From Pictodentalium vernedei (lineage: Eukaryota; Mollusca; Scaphopoda; Dentaliida; Dentaliidae), in contig CM062289.1 in the NCBI GenBank assembly GCA_031216915.1, forward strand, positions 21,926,520-21,990,519: a DNA stretch of 64,000 nt, in the 5' to 3' direction. Below the pieces are notes generated by a model. The model was not told the DNA's origin. It did no database searches and saw only the letters and a list, made by a program, of their open reading frames with translations. The position numbers and the translations under genes were made by a program. This document shows positions 43,969 through 53,501 of this stretch, piece after piece. Each line of letters begins with the position of its first letter. The first letter of the stretch is position 1.

Positions 43969-46065
43969 ATGAAAGGAGTTTGTTCAAATTGTAATGGGAA
44001 GAAATCTTCCTCTGACTTTCATGATCATTGTATTAATTGTAGTCAGTGTTCTCGCACTAATCCCTGTCCTATATGTCAATATTGGGATGATAAACATTGG
44101 AAACGTGTGTCACGGTATGTTGTTTCTGGAGAAAGGGCTATGCCGGCTCTTTCTCCGCAAGGTCACTCTACTCTCTCAGTTTCTATTTCAGAGGAACAAG
44201 AACAGGGTGATGTTTCCATGTTATCTTCTACAAGTGTGCATCCGTCGTCACAAATGAATTCAGAGCTAGCGGCAAAAGTGCTCATGGAGATTAGACAAAT
44301 GTCGTCCGCTAGCTCGCCCGGTGTAGCGTCCATTCACCGAATGGTTCGGCAGCCGGGTTCGTCCGATGCGGTCCAGGAGGAAATTTTGGGTGATGCGAGC
44401 ACTATAAACATACTAGGTGCACACCCAGTGACGGCGGATAGTAATCGAGAACGGAGGAAGCCTTTGAGTCCGGTTCCTAGCTCGTCCAGGTCCAGCCGGG
44501 CCGCGAGCGAGAGAGGCCCCTCTCTCGTACAACATCTGGGACCAGATGTTGTGGTACAAAATGTGTCGCAAGCGGAGCATACGTCCGTCGCTCGGGACGC
44601 TCCGTTGTATAGGCAGTCCGCGGAGACTGCTAAGGCTTCTTCTCGTCAGCGCACACGACCGCACCTTGGCTGCGTGACCGCCGATATATTACCAGCTTCG
44701 CCGATCAAGGATTCTTCGGCGACCAGGTCACACCATCCGGCAGCCAGGGATTCGAGACCGATGGACTCCGGACGTTCGCATAGAAAAAGTATGCGGGAAC
44801 CATCTGATGCGGAGCTGCCCTCGGCGAAGCAGCGAAAGACTGCGCCTCCGCAGGTCTCGACGCCGGACATTCTTGTGCAGATAGCACAGCTTATCGCAGC
44901 ATCCCAGCAGCCGACAGAAACGGTGTCGGATCGAGAATTATCCGACGGCGCTGGGTCGGTACGCTCCGCCGAAGCATCGGGGGCGGATGACCGGGAACAT
45001 CATGAGGTCCGACCGGATGGTGAAAGGGATACGGATGATTTGGAGCTATCCCTTTCGAAACAACATAAAGCTGCCGTGGACTTCATCCGGCACTTTCTCC
45101 CTCAAGTTGTTCCGTCGGGCCAGACTGCTGCGGTTCCGGACAAGAGGATTATAGCGTCATTGGACTCTGAATTTTTTGAGCGGTTCAGGGACATCGCTCC
45201 CGAGTTTCCGTCGCAGTCCAATAATGTTGCAAGAACATTTGAATTATTGAACGACGCTATATTTAAACTTGCTTCCAAGACGGGGAAAGCAGGTTTCTTG
45301 TCCGCTAATACTCTCAACCTGCCTTTCATTAATGCAAGGAATAAATTCGATACGGCAGGACAGGGTATCCCGAGAGTTCCTCTGCGTATGGACGACGAGG
45401 CGGAAGACTTAGAGCTATCATTACCGTCGTCGGCTTCTATTCCAACCGCGGTGTTGGAAACAGCTATTGCGTCTAACAGAGCCAATTTAGATGCCTTATC
45501 TTACGCAGATCACCTTACTAAAGCGTTATCACTGCGCCTTCAAGGGAAAGAGTTTCAGGATATACAATCCTCTTTAAGACTTCTTTCAAGGGCAGTAGCT
45601 TATTCCACGTGTAACTCCGCCCTTTCAGTGGCAAATCTGGAGTTGGTTAGACGTGACGCAGCCCTAGCTACATCTACACTTGTGGATTCTAAGGTGAAGA
45701 ACTCACTTAGAGTCGCTTCGGTCTCCGGAGAACTTCTCTTTGACGGCAAGCTTTCTGCTATTTATGATAAAATTACAAAGAAAGCTTCGGATTCTCTGTT
45801 GTTCAAATCTGCCTCTAAGAAACCAGATACAGCAGACAAGAATAAGACAGGCACTTCTGGGTCTAATGCGCCCAAGAGAGGTTCCTATAGAGGTTCCGGT
45901 GCGTCCTCTTGGTCTTATTCGAGAGACCGTCAGGGTAGCGACTCTCGTTCGGGACGTCCTTCGGGCCGGGACAATCGGTCGGATGCCCCGAGCTCGACGG
46001 GGCGAGGTGCGGGTCGTGGAGGACGTGGTTTCTCCTACCGCAGGCCTCGCAGGTCCAGGAGGTGA
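43969..46065 (+). CDS. DIRS copy 1 ORF1 (gag-like protein, 698 aa)
   Basis: Intact frame opening MKGVCSNCNGKKSSSDFHDH. The N-terminus is a Cys/His cluster (C5-x2-C8, H20/C21, C24-x2-C27, C33-x2-C36), probably zinc-binding. The middle (residues ~60-350) is Ser/Pro-rich and probably disordered. Residues ~360-600 form the likely folded part (LSKQHKAAVDFIRHFLPQVV, SYADHLTKALSLRL, SVANLELVRRDAALA). The C-terminus is Arg/Gly/Ser-rich (RGAGRGGRGFSYRRPRR), typical of RNA binding. ORF1 of DIRS elements is thought to act like retroviral Gag in packaging RNA. The RT frame begins inside its 3' end (ATG at 45740, other frame). About 96% alike by eye to copy 2. Confidence 0.9.
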   Translation: MKGVCSNCNGKKSSSDFHDHCINCSQCSRTNPCPICQYWDDKHWKRVSRYVVSGERAMPALSPQGHSTLSVSISEEQEQGDVSMLSSTSVHPSSQMNSELAAKVLMEIRQMSSASSPGVASIHRMVRQPGSSDAVQEEILGDASTINILGAHPVTADSNRERRKPLSPVPSSSRSSRAASERGPSLVQHLGPDVVVQNVSQAEHTSVARDAPLYRQSAETAKASSRQRTRPHLGCVTADILPASPIKDSSATRSHHPAARDSRPMDSGRSHRKSMREPSDAELPSAKQRKTAPPQVSTPDILVQIAQLIAASQQPTETVSDRELSDGAGSVRSAEASGADDREHHEVRPDGERDTDDLELSLSKQHKAAVDFIRHFLPQVVPSGQTAAVPDKRIIASLDSEFFERFRDIAPEFPSQSNNVARTFELLNDAIFKLASKTGKAGFLSANTLNLPFINARNKFDTAGQGIPRVPLRMDDEAEDLELSLPSSASIPTAVLETAIASNRANLDALSYADHLTKALSLRLQGKEFQDIQSSLRLLSRAVAYSTCNSALSVANLELVRRDAALATSTLVDSKVKNSLRVASVSGELLFDGKLSAIYDKITKKASDSLLFKSASKKPDTADKNKTGTSGSNAPKRGSYRGSGASSWSYSRDRQGSDSRSGRPSGRDNRSDAPSSTGRGAGRGGRGFSYRRPRRSRR

Positions 46066-48055
46066 TGGCTTAAACCTCTATCGCGTACCGGTTGGCGGAA
46101 GGTTGTCAAGCTTTTCACAAGAATGGGCGTCGATTACGGACGACCCTTGGGTGAGAGGAGTGACTTCGGAAGGTCTAAAGATATCCTTCAAACGAAAGCC
46201 TCCATTAACTCGAAGTCCAAAGTGGACTCAACTTCCGTCAAATCCGCAGAAAAGAGACGCTCTGTTATCAGAGGTGCAGTCTCTTTTAATGAAGAACGCG
46301 GTAGAGGTCGTAGAAAACCAGGAAACTCCGGGATTCTACAGCCATCTGTTTCTGGTTCCGTAACCAGACGGCTCGTTCCGTCCAGTCATAGATTTGAGCT
46401 GGATAAACAAGCTGATCGTCGCTCCGAAATTTTATATGGAGACGATTCGGTCGGTCAGAGGGAGTATTCGGGTGAACGATTATGCAACAAGCATAAATTT
46501 CAAAGATGCGTACTTTCACGTCATGGTACATCCGACATTCCGAAAGTATCTACGCTTCGCAGTCCTAGGAGTGGTGTATCAATTCCGGGCGATGTGCTTC
46601 GGATTGAATCTAGCACCCTGGGCTTTCACTCGGGTAATGAACTCGGTAATGATCTATTTCCGAGCTCATTCGTCTGCGGTAACGTCGGCCTACCTGGACG
46701 ACATTCTTCAGAGGTACGGCAACGAGTTAACGCTTCAGAACGATGTTCAGAATCTACTTCTATTGCTCCGACGTCTTGGTTTTATAGTAAACGAGGAGAA
46801 GTCGGATCTGGTGCCGTCCAAGTCATTCACTCATCTGGGAATGAGCTTCGAGACGCACAACAATCTCATTCGTCTGCCGTTAACCACAGCGAAATTAGTC
46901 AGTTGTTACGCTCGCTATTGTCTGCACGCAGACAAAGTCACAGCGAGAGAATTTATGAGACTGATAGGTCTGTGCGGAGCCGCTGCGGATCTCATTCCGA
47001 TGGGGCGGTTACGCACACGTCCTCTTCAAATTTTCTTGACTCAAAATTGGAGTGTGAAAATTCATTCGCTCGACGTAGACGTTCTCTTGTCAGATCAAGT
47101 GAAACAAGAGATTCAGACTTGGGCAAACATTCAGTGGTTAACTCGGGGAGTTCCGCTGCAGTTGCCGGATCCGAGTTTTACCATTATGACGGATGCCAGT
47201 CAAACAGGTTGGGGTGCATCATTAATCCCAACGGATTCGAGATGCCAGGGTCTTTGGGATCCGCAATTCCTGTGCAAGCACATAAACATCAAGGGAATGA
47301 TGTCAATTTGGCTTGCGTTACGTCACTGGATGGACATTATTCACAATGCTCATGTCCAAATCCTATCCGACAATACGACAGTAGTGGCGTATATACGGAA
47401 TCAGGGAGGCACTCATTCAGTTCCGTTGTTCAATCTAACGGAAAGAATCCTTCTGTTTGCGCTAGAACATCATGTTCTTCTTTCGGTCCGTCACATACCG
47501 GGTCGTCTGAATGTGCTAGCAGACTCCCTTTCATGAAAGGGTCGATTGTTGCCGTCGGAATGGACTCTCAACAAACAAGTATTCAATCAGATTTGCTACC
47601 AATGGGAACGGCCAATGATAGACTTATTTGCGACACATCTCAACAATCAGTTGCAGACGTATGTGTCTCCGTGTCCGGATCCAAGAGCATTTGCAGTAGA
47701 CGCTCTGTCGATCCCTTGGGACGGAATGATAGGATATGCGTATCCTCCAGCGCCGTTAATTCAACAAGTATTGCTAAAGATAAAACAATCTCAATGCAAG
47801 ATTCTGTTGGTAGCATCTCTGTCGCCACAGAGACCGTGGATAAATCTACTCAGGTGTCTGTTGTGGGACCTACCGCCAAAGCTTCCTCCACGGGAGGATC
47901 TTCTTTCGCAGGGGAAATCGTGCCAACTCCATCACAACCCGCAAGGTCTCAACCTTCACGTTTTTCCGTTGTGCGGTCCTTCTTGCATGGCAAGCACTTT
48001 ACAGGACGAGCAGTGGACGCGATTTCTAACTGTAGGAGGACCTCCTCTTCACTAA
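45740..48055 (+). pseudogene. DIRS copy 1 RT/RNase H polyprotein, two in-frame stops
   Basis: One frame from inside ORF1 to 48055. A lead-in typical of DIRS (GGRLSSFSQEWASITDDPWV) is followed by RT: NAVEVVENQETPGFYSHLFL, IDLSWINKLIV, DAYFHVMVHPTFRKYLRF, MCFGLNLAPWAFTRVM and the catalytic SAYLDDIL (YLDD at 46691-46702). RNase H follows: TDASQTGWGASL (~47189) and LSDNTTVVAYIRNQGG (~47380). Then come HIPGRLNVLADSLS and a domain with LPSEWTLNKQVFNQI and PMIDLFATHLNN that typically follows RNase H in DIRS elements. TAA at 46361-46363 (lysine in copy 2) and TGA at 47534-47536 interrupt it. The frame stays open otherwise, so decay is slight and recent. Confidence 0.9.
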
Positions 48056-49011
48056 ACTATGCGGCTAAGTGGAAGGTTTTTCATCGTTGGTGTAGGGATC
48101 ATTCTGTAGATATATTCGATCCCTCTATACCAGACATTGCAAACTTTCTAGTATACTTGTTTGACGAAATCAAACTGCAGCCTGTTACTATAAAGGGTTA
48201 TAGGTCTATGTTATCTGATACCTATGCACATCATGATAGTTTACAAATTGGATCTAATGTCTCTTTATCTAAGTTGGTTAGAAACTTTTCGATAAATAGA
48301 CCCAGAATTCTTAGATTAATTCCTAAATGGAATTTAGCTTGGGTTCTTCTTAAATTGAAGGAAAAGCCATTTGAACCTCTTGTTACAGTAGATTTCAAAT
48401 TCTTATCTTATAAGACAGCTTTTCTCTTAGCTTTCTCTTCTGCTAGAAGAGTCAGTGAGCTTCATGCACTGTCGGTGGATGATTCTCACTATCGTAGTGT
48501 CGGGAACACTATCACCTTCACTACTAATGTGGGTTTTTTAGCTAAGAATCAGGCTCCTAATAAATATCCGGAACCTATTGTTATTAAGGCTCTTCCATCT
48601 TCAGACGGGCGTAGGCCTTTACTCTGTCCTGTTAGAGCGTTACGTATCTATAAACAGAGATCTCAGTTTATCAGAAAGGGACGGAAACGTTTCTTTCTGT
48701 CTTTGATGCCTAATAGAAAGGACATTTCGGTCCATTCTATTGCTAGATGGATTCAATTAACTATCCGTACTGCTTATGAGAGTGTATCTTCTTCTCAGCA
48801 GTCTGTGCTTAAGATTTCCGCTCATGAAGTAAGAGCTCTTTCTACTTCCTGTGCTTATGCTAATAGTGTTGCTATTACAGATTTAATGAAGGCTGCTTAT
48901 TGGTCTCAGCCATCCACATTTACGAATTTTTATCTCAGAAATATTGAGTCTATTTCTGGAGACCTGCATTGTTTAGGTCCGTTATCTGTTGCTCAGAATG
49001 TCGTCCACTAA
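46123..49011 (+). CDS. DIRS copy 1 tyrosine recombinase frame (962 aa open; YR in the last ~330)
   Basis: The frame is open from 46123 to TAA at 49009. The recombinase proper starts near 48030: an N-terminal SAM-like part (AAKWKVFHRWCRDHSVDIFD, IKGYRSMLSDTYAHHD), then the catalytic domain with first arginine in SARRVSELHAL (R at 48448-48450), H-x2-R in AHEVRALS (48823-48834), W in AAYWSQPS and the nucleophile Y in FTNFYLRN (48931-48933). This R-HxxR-W-Y set is the tyrosine recombinase signature and suggests an intact enzyme, expected to integrate circular cDNA. The upstream ~630 codons overlap the RT frame, are Ser-rich and match no domain; the true start is unknown and may depend on frameshifting or internal initiation. 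Confidence 0.88.
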   Translation: MGVDYGRPLGERSDFGRSKDILQTKASINSKSKVDSTSVKSAEKRRSVIRGAVSFNEERGRGRRKPGNSGILQPSVSGSVTRRLVPSSHRFELDKQADRRSEILYGDDSVGQREYSGERLCNKHKFQRCVLSRHGTSDIPKVSTLRSPRSGVSIPGDVLRIESSTLGFHSGNELGNDLFPSSFVCGNVGLPGRHSSEVRQRVNASERCSESTSIAPTSWFYSKRGEVGSGAVQVIHSSGNELRDAQQSHSSAVNHSEISQLLRSLLSARRQSHSERIYETDRSVRSRCGSHSDGAVTHTSSSNFLDSKLECENSFARRRRSLVRSSETRDSDLGKHSVVNSGSSAAVAGSEFYHYDGCQSNRLGCIINPNGFEMPGSLGSAIPVQAHKHQGNDVNLACVTSLDGHYSQCSCPNPIRQYDSSGVYTESGRHSFSSVVQSNGKNPSVCARTSCSSFGPSHTGSSECASRLPFMKGSIVAVGMDSQQTSIQSDLLPMGTANDRLICDTSQQSVADVCVSVSGSKSICSRRSVDPLGRNDRICVSSSAVNSTSIAKDKTISMQDSVGSISVATETVDKSTQVSVVGPTAKASSTGGSSFAGEIVPTPSQPARSQPSRFSVVRSFLHGKHFTGRAVDAISNCRRTSSSLNYAAKWKVFHRWCRDHSVDIFDPSIPDIANFLVYLFDEIKLQPVTIKGYRSMLSDTYAHHDSLQIGSNVSLSKLVRNFSINRPRILRLIPKWNLAWVLLKLKEKPFEPLVTVDFKFLSYKTAFLLAFSSARRVSELHALSVDDSHYRSVGNTITFTTNVGFLAKNQAPNKYPEPIVIKALPSSDGRRPLLCPVRALRIYKQRSQFIRKGRKRFFLSLMPNRKDISVHSIARWIQLTIRTAYESVSSSQQSVLKISAHEVRALSTSCAYANSVAITDLMKAAYWSQPSTFTNFYLRNIESISGDLHCLGPLSVAQNVVH

Positions 49012-49616
49012 ACAGTTGCAACTATAGTTATGCAGGCTTTCTGTTCCGGCAGTGACTCCGTCCGGCTGCCCTCTTCGCTCTGGGCTATTTGACCCAGGGC
49101 AAGGGGAAGGGGGGGGGGGGGGGGGGCGGGTGTTCCCTTAGGTCACCTGCTTTATAGTGAAAAGCAAGGGAATGCCTCCTCCAAGTCAGTATTTCTGAGT
49201 CGCTTCCGGGATGGTTTTAAAGTGTAATATTAATGTTAAAATTCATTCATGTCTTATTTTTAAAGTGTAGCTTGGTGTGAAGCATTTGTATATGTCAAGT
49301 GTCAAACGGGCTTTAGTATACAATACTCGGACACTTTTAAATGACTATAAAGAGTCTCAATTCTCTGGACTACTTTATTTATTGGCTTACTTTAAAAATA
49401 ATTAGTATAAGGGATATACTGGATGTTAATAGAGAACATGAATGTTATTGTGCTCAATTATTAAGGGTAGTGTATCTTTCTAATTTAATATTAAATAAGA
49501 AAGATACATGTAAAGCCTAATACTCCTTTTCTCCTTAAGGGGTTACCTCTTTACTATATAGTTGAGCTTATTGGATTTTCCTCTATGTCCTAGGCCCTCC
49601 AGCCTGTTTACTATTC
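49012..49616 (+). other. DIRS copy 1 3' untranslated region with poly(G)
   Basis: Non-coding. A run of about 18 G occurs at about 49109-49127. It is followed by AT-rich sequence with a hairpin (AGTGTATCTTTCTAATTTAA and near-complement at 49470-49510). Confidence 0.6.
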
Positions 49617-49704
49617 AGCTAAGTCTGGGTCATTGGTACAGTATAAAAATGTTAAAAAATTTATAGTAATTTATATATTTTTTATACTTACCAATGACCC
49701 AGAC
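49617..49704 (+). repeat. DIRS copy 1 internal complementary region (circle-junction copy)
   Basis: 49617-49650 is the exact complement of the left outer end (AGCTAAGTCTGGGTCATTGG, then TACAGTATAAAAAT). After GTT it continues as the exact complement of the right outer end (AAAAAATTTATAGTAATTTA to CCAATGACCCAGAC). A single internal segment complementary to both outer termini joined together is the defining DIRS feature, used as template to complete the ends. It also fixes the element borders. Confidence 0.92.
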
Positions 49705-49780
49705 GGGGATGGCCCTCCCTGGAGTTGGGAACTCTTGCCTCCCCGCTGAGTACATAGCGCTGACCAGGCACTGCCAGTAA

Positions 49781-50004
49781 GAATGATAATTGGCGCCAAT
49801 TTCGGGACGTCCGTCACACTGCGCATGCGCAGTGGGGGCGTAGTATGGAGGTCCTTTAGGACATGATTTCTTTTTGTTTTGGATGCAAATTTTGGGGATT
49901 GGGGGGCAAGATTTGTGTTTGGCCCTGGTTTTGTTAGAGTTAGCACCAGCTAAGTCTGGGTCATTGGTAAGTATAAAAAATATATAAATTACTATAAATT
50001 TTTT
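49781..50004 (+). repeat. DIRS copy 1 right inverted terminal repeat
   Basis: Complement of 42884-43085 plus an extra AT-rich outer end (AGTATAAAAAATATATAAAT). It contains the perfect palindrome ACTGCGCATGCGCAGT (about 49819-49834), an exact NRF1-type site. Confidence 0.9.
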
Positions 50005-50007
50005 AAC

Positions 50008-50137
50008 TTTTTTCAAATTTTTCCAAAAATTTCAACAAAACCATATCATGTATCCCCCTCATTGGAGCGAGCTCGATGAGCTCGTTCCAATGAGGAGTCA
50101 CATGATATGGTTTTGTTGAAATGTTTGGACAACTAAT
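50008..50137. mobile_element. Central piece of the split subfamily 2 MITE
   Basis: It continues the MITE begun at 42245: TTTCAAATTTTTCC, TTCAACAAAACCATATCATG, then the hairpin apex GAGCGAGCTCGATGAGCTCG and the second arm to GGTTTTGTTGAAATGTTTGG. The DIRS right end abuts its left side directly. Confidence 0.8.
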
Positions 50138-52465
50138 TTTTTATCTCACCGAAGGGAGCTTAACTTATCACTTGCCATCCGATGTCGTCCGTCGTGAACT
50201 TTACATTATCGACTACTCCTCACAAACTACTGGATCAAATTGAACCACATTTGGTGTGCATGTTCCCCATCATATGTCAATTCAAACTTGTACAAATAAA
50301 CTTGCCGCACACACAGGGGGCACCACAAGGGGCATAACTCTGATAGCACCCATGAAGAATTTCTTTCCAAAATTCAAAAAAATCTTCTTCTTCAGATCCA
50401 CCAGGCAGAATTCTTTCCTATTTGGTATACATCATCTCTGCAGGGGGGGGGCTTCAAATTTGTTCAAATCCCCCCCCTACCCCCCCCCTCCCCCCCCCCC
50501 CTCCCCCGGATTCATATTTGGGCTCACAAGAGAAGCCCGAATTTGAACTTATTGCATTTCAGGCAAATTTCTTAAAAATCTTCTCCAGATCCAGCAGGCA
50601 GAATCTTTTGATATTTGGTATGCTACATTGTGGGGTGGATCTGATTCAAGTTTGTACAAATCGGCCCCCTGGGTTCATATTTGGGCTCAGTAAAAGAGCC
50701 TGAATTCAAACTTAGTGCATTTCAGGCAAATTTCTTTCAAAATCTTCTCAAGATCCAGCAGGCAGAATCTTTTGATATTTGGTATGCAACTTTGTGGGGT
50801 GGATCTGATTCAAGTTTGTTCAAATCGGCCCCTTTGATTCACATTTGGGCTCACTATAGAAGCCCGAATTTGAACTTAGTGCATTTCAGGCAAATTTTTT
50901 AAAAAATCTTCTTCTCCAGATCCAGCAGGCAGAATCTTTTGATATTTGGTATGCAACATTGTGGGATGGATCTGATTCAAGTTTGTTCAAATCGGGCCCC
51001 TGGATTCATATTTCGGCTCACTATAGAAGCTTGAATTCAAACTTAGTGCATTTCAGGCAAATTTCGAAAAAAAATCTTCTTCTCCAGATCCAGCAGGCAG
51101 AATCTTTTGATATTTGGTATGCAACATTATGGGGTGGATCTGATTCAAGGTTGTTTAAATCGGCCCCCTGGATTAATATTTGGGCTCTCTATAGAAGCTT
51201 GAATTTGAACTTAGTGCATTTCAGGCAAATTTCTTAAAAAAATCTTCTTCTCCAGATCCAGCAGGCAGAATCTTTTGATATTTGGTATGCAACATTGTGG
51301 GGTATATCTGATTCAAATTTGTTCAAATCGGCCCCCTGGGTTCATATTTGGGCTCAGTATAGGAGCCCAAATTTGAACTTGGTGCATTTCAGGCAAATTT
51401 CTTTAAAAATCTTCTTCTCAACATCCAGCAGGCAGAATCTTTTGATATTGGGTATGCAGCATGCTTAGGGGGGGTGAGATTCAAGTTTGTTCAAGCCAAG
51501 TCCCTGGGTTCATATTTGGGTTCACTGTGGTAGTCCGAATTATAACTTAGTTCAAAATGAGGAATTTTCTCTAAAAATCTTCTTCTTCAGATCCAGCAGT
51601 CGGAATGTTTTGATATTTGGTATGCAACATCCTTAGGGGGATGAGATTCAAGTTTGTTCAAGTCATGTCCCTAGGTCCATATTTGGGCTCACTATGGGAG
51701 CCTGAATCATAACTTAGTTCAAAATGAGGAATTTTCTTTAAAAATCTTCTTCTTCAGATCTAGCAGTCAGAATGTTTTGATATTTGGTATGCAGCATCCT
51801 TAGAGGGGTAAGATTCAAGTTTGTTCAAGCCATGTCCCTAGGTCCATATTCGGGCTCACTGTGGGAGCCCGACTGATAACTTAGTTCAAAATGAGGAATT
51901 TTCTTTAAAAAACTTCTTCAGATCCAGCAGTCGGAATGTTTTAATATTTGGTATGCAGCATCCTTAGGGGGTGAGATTCAAGTTTGTTCAAGCCATGTCC
52001 CTATGTCCATATTTGGGCTCACTGTGGGAGCTTGAATTGTAACTTTGTTAGAAATGAGGAATTTTCTTAAAAACTCTTCTTCAGATCCAGCAGTCTGAAT
52101 GTTTTGATATTTGGCATGCAGCATCCTTAGGGGGTGAGATTCAAGTTTGTTCAAGACAAGTCCCTGGGTTCATATTTGGGCTCACTGTGGGAGCCCGAGT
52201 GATAACTTAGTTCAAAATGAGGAATTTTCTTTAAAAATCTTCTTTTTCAGATCCAGCAGATGAATGCTTTTGATATTTGGTATGCAGCATCCTTAGGGGG
52301 GTAAGATTCAAGTTTGTTCAAGACATGTCCCTAGTTCCATAAAATTTGTCTCTCATGACTTCATTCCTTTGTAGGGTTGATGAACCATGTCTAACTGAAT
52401 GTGCCCCCAAATACTTCTTTGAACCACTTTGGCCGGTGAGCGATTAAGGCTCCTTGGGGCCTCTT
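50138..52465. mobile_element. Non-autonomous element with ~167-bp tandem core, ~11 units
   Basis: It begins near TATCTCACCGAAGGGAGCTT and ends near CCTTGGGGCCTCTTGTTTT. The core repeats GATCCAGCAGGCAGAATCTT, TTGATATTTGGTATGCA and TTCATATTTGGGCTCAC, with early units starting near 50588, 50752, 50919, 51087 and 51254; later units are more diverged. Long C runs lie at 50468-50510. It is inserted in the MITE, whose last part resumes at 52466. The organisation (unique ends, tandem 160-170 bp core) recalls the pearl and BIV160-type repeats of bivalves; this is from memory and untested. Confidence 0.75.
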
Positions 52466-52531
52466 GTTTTTTCAACTGCTGAATTTGCATATTACGTCAG
52501 AGGATATTGCTGTTTCATTAGGTAAAGGGTT
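52466..52531. mobile_element. Right piece of the split subfamily 2 MITE
   Basis: TTTTTTCAACTGCTGAATTT, then GCATATTACG, and the end ATTAGGTAAAGGG followed by TTAA. This matches the complement of the left end of the complete copy at 36871-37112 and closes the element opened at 42245. Confidence 0.8.
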
Positions 52532-52606
52532 AAGTGTGAACCGAACTGAACTTCACTCAGATTTAGGATCATCAACCATAACATAATTTTATACTTGCAG
52601 GCAATA

Positions 52607-53032
52607 CAGTGGAACCCTGTTAATTGAATAGCCACTTTGCAAATAGAAATTATTCAGTTAACAGGAGTATTCAATTAACAGGGATTGTGTCCTGTATTCT
52701 AGAGATAAACTTCGCATTTATTCTATTATATCTTGTTTGACAGACTTCCATGAGCTCTGTCAAACAAGATATAATAGATTAAATACTTGCATTTGATGTA
52801 CTAATGCCAAACAGGTCTGTAAACAAAAAAAAAACCTGGGGAGAGTCAGGGTAATTTCTCAGCAGGATACAGGATTTTTTTATTTAATTAACAGGAGTTT
52901 ACTCTATAACCTATATTCAATTAACAGGTCACATTTGTACTGGTGGTATGGTAAATGGTTTTGTGTTGGGAAATTATATTCAATTAACAGGGTTATTCAG
53001 TTAAGAGATATCCAATTAAGTGGGCTACACTG
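52607..53032. mobile_element. TA-flanked pogo/Tc1-like MITE, copy 2
   Basis: TA at 52605-52606 and 53033-53034. It starts CAGTGGAACCCTGTTAATTG and ends AGTGGGCTACACTG. Same internal palindrome as copy 1 (ATTATATCTTGTTTGACAGA and complement). It ends about 100 bp before CDK2 exon 3. Confidence 0.78.
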
Positions 53033-53134
53033 TATCGCCAAGCACTACTCTGCAGTAGACTTTGTTTTATTACTGGTTTGCAGCTAAAGGCTTCAATGAG
53101 GCTTTCTGGAACAAATTCTATTTTATGTTTACAG

Positions 53135-53255
53135 GTTACTTGATGTTGTTCATAGTGAAAAGAAGCTGTATCTGGTCTTTGAATTTTTAAATCAGGATTT
53201 GAAAAAATACATGGACTGTGCTCCCCCACCTGGTCTTCCAGATGTCTTAATAAAG
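53135..53255 (+). CDS. CDK2: CDK2, exon 3 (hinge region, residues 65-105)
   Basis: The acceptor TTTACAG precedes 53135 and the donor GTATTA follows 53255. The exon completes R65 and then encodes [20 protein letters not shown] and [20 protein letters not shown]. It ends in phase 0. F80 (gatekeeper), the hinge EFL at 81-83 and D86/K89 at the ATP pocket are present at the CDK2 positions. [12 protein letters not shown] separates it from CDK1 (QDSRLYLIFEF in the family). The stretch after KKYMD is the least conserved part, as in other species. Intron 3 runs from 53256 to 59200. Confidence 0.95.
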
Positions 53256-53501
53256 GTATTATTGAATTGTATCATGGTTTCTGTAGAAAATAATATTTTT
53301 TTTAACTCTTACTATTGCCTAATTCAGTAAAACAGGTGGCGCAACATGCAGTCTTTGGGTAAACACGTCTGTTACATTCCATCCAAGTATCTCAGCTGAC
53401 AGCAACACAGAGTGTAGATTAAATGTGTAAAACCTTTCCAGACCTTTTAACTCTTTGCTTGAATTTAAAGGCCTGTGTTTATTTAACCCTCGGCACATTA
53501 A

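Larger units (their letters stand above)
42884..50007 (+). mobile_element. DIRS-type tyrosine-recombinase retrotransposon, structurally complete (copy 1)
   Basis: A ~7.1-kb element with the DIRS layout: left inverted repeat (42884-43085), gag-like ORF1, RT/RNase H, tyrosine recombinase, an internal complementary region (49617-49704) and right inverted repeat (49781-50004). DIRS elements integrate by a recombinase through a circular intermediate, leaving no target duplication, and none is seen. Two in-frame stops inactivate the RT frame. It lies in CDK2 intron 2 in the sense orientation. Its coding part is rich in CG dinucleotides compared with its surroundings, suggesting a recent insertion. 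Confidence 0.92.

Noticed and set aside
45102-45485. Antisense 127-aa frame inside DIRS ORF1 (also 61845-62228 in copy 2)
   Set aside because: It is present in both copies only because the copies are near-identical; it is a shadow of ORF1 with no domain.
50681-51237. Protein-coding frames of 70-95 aa
   Set aside because: The peptides repeat the tandem unit and reappear at 39419-39655; they are translations of the satellite.
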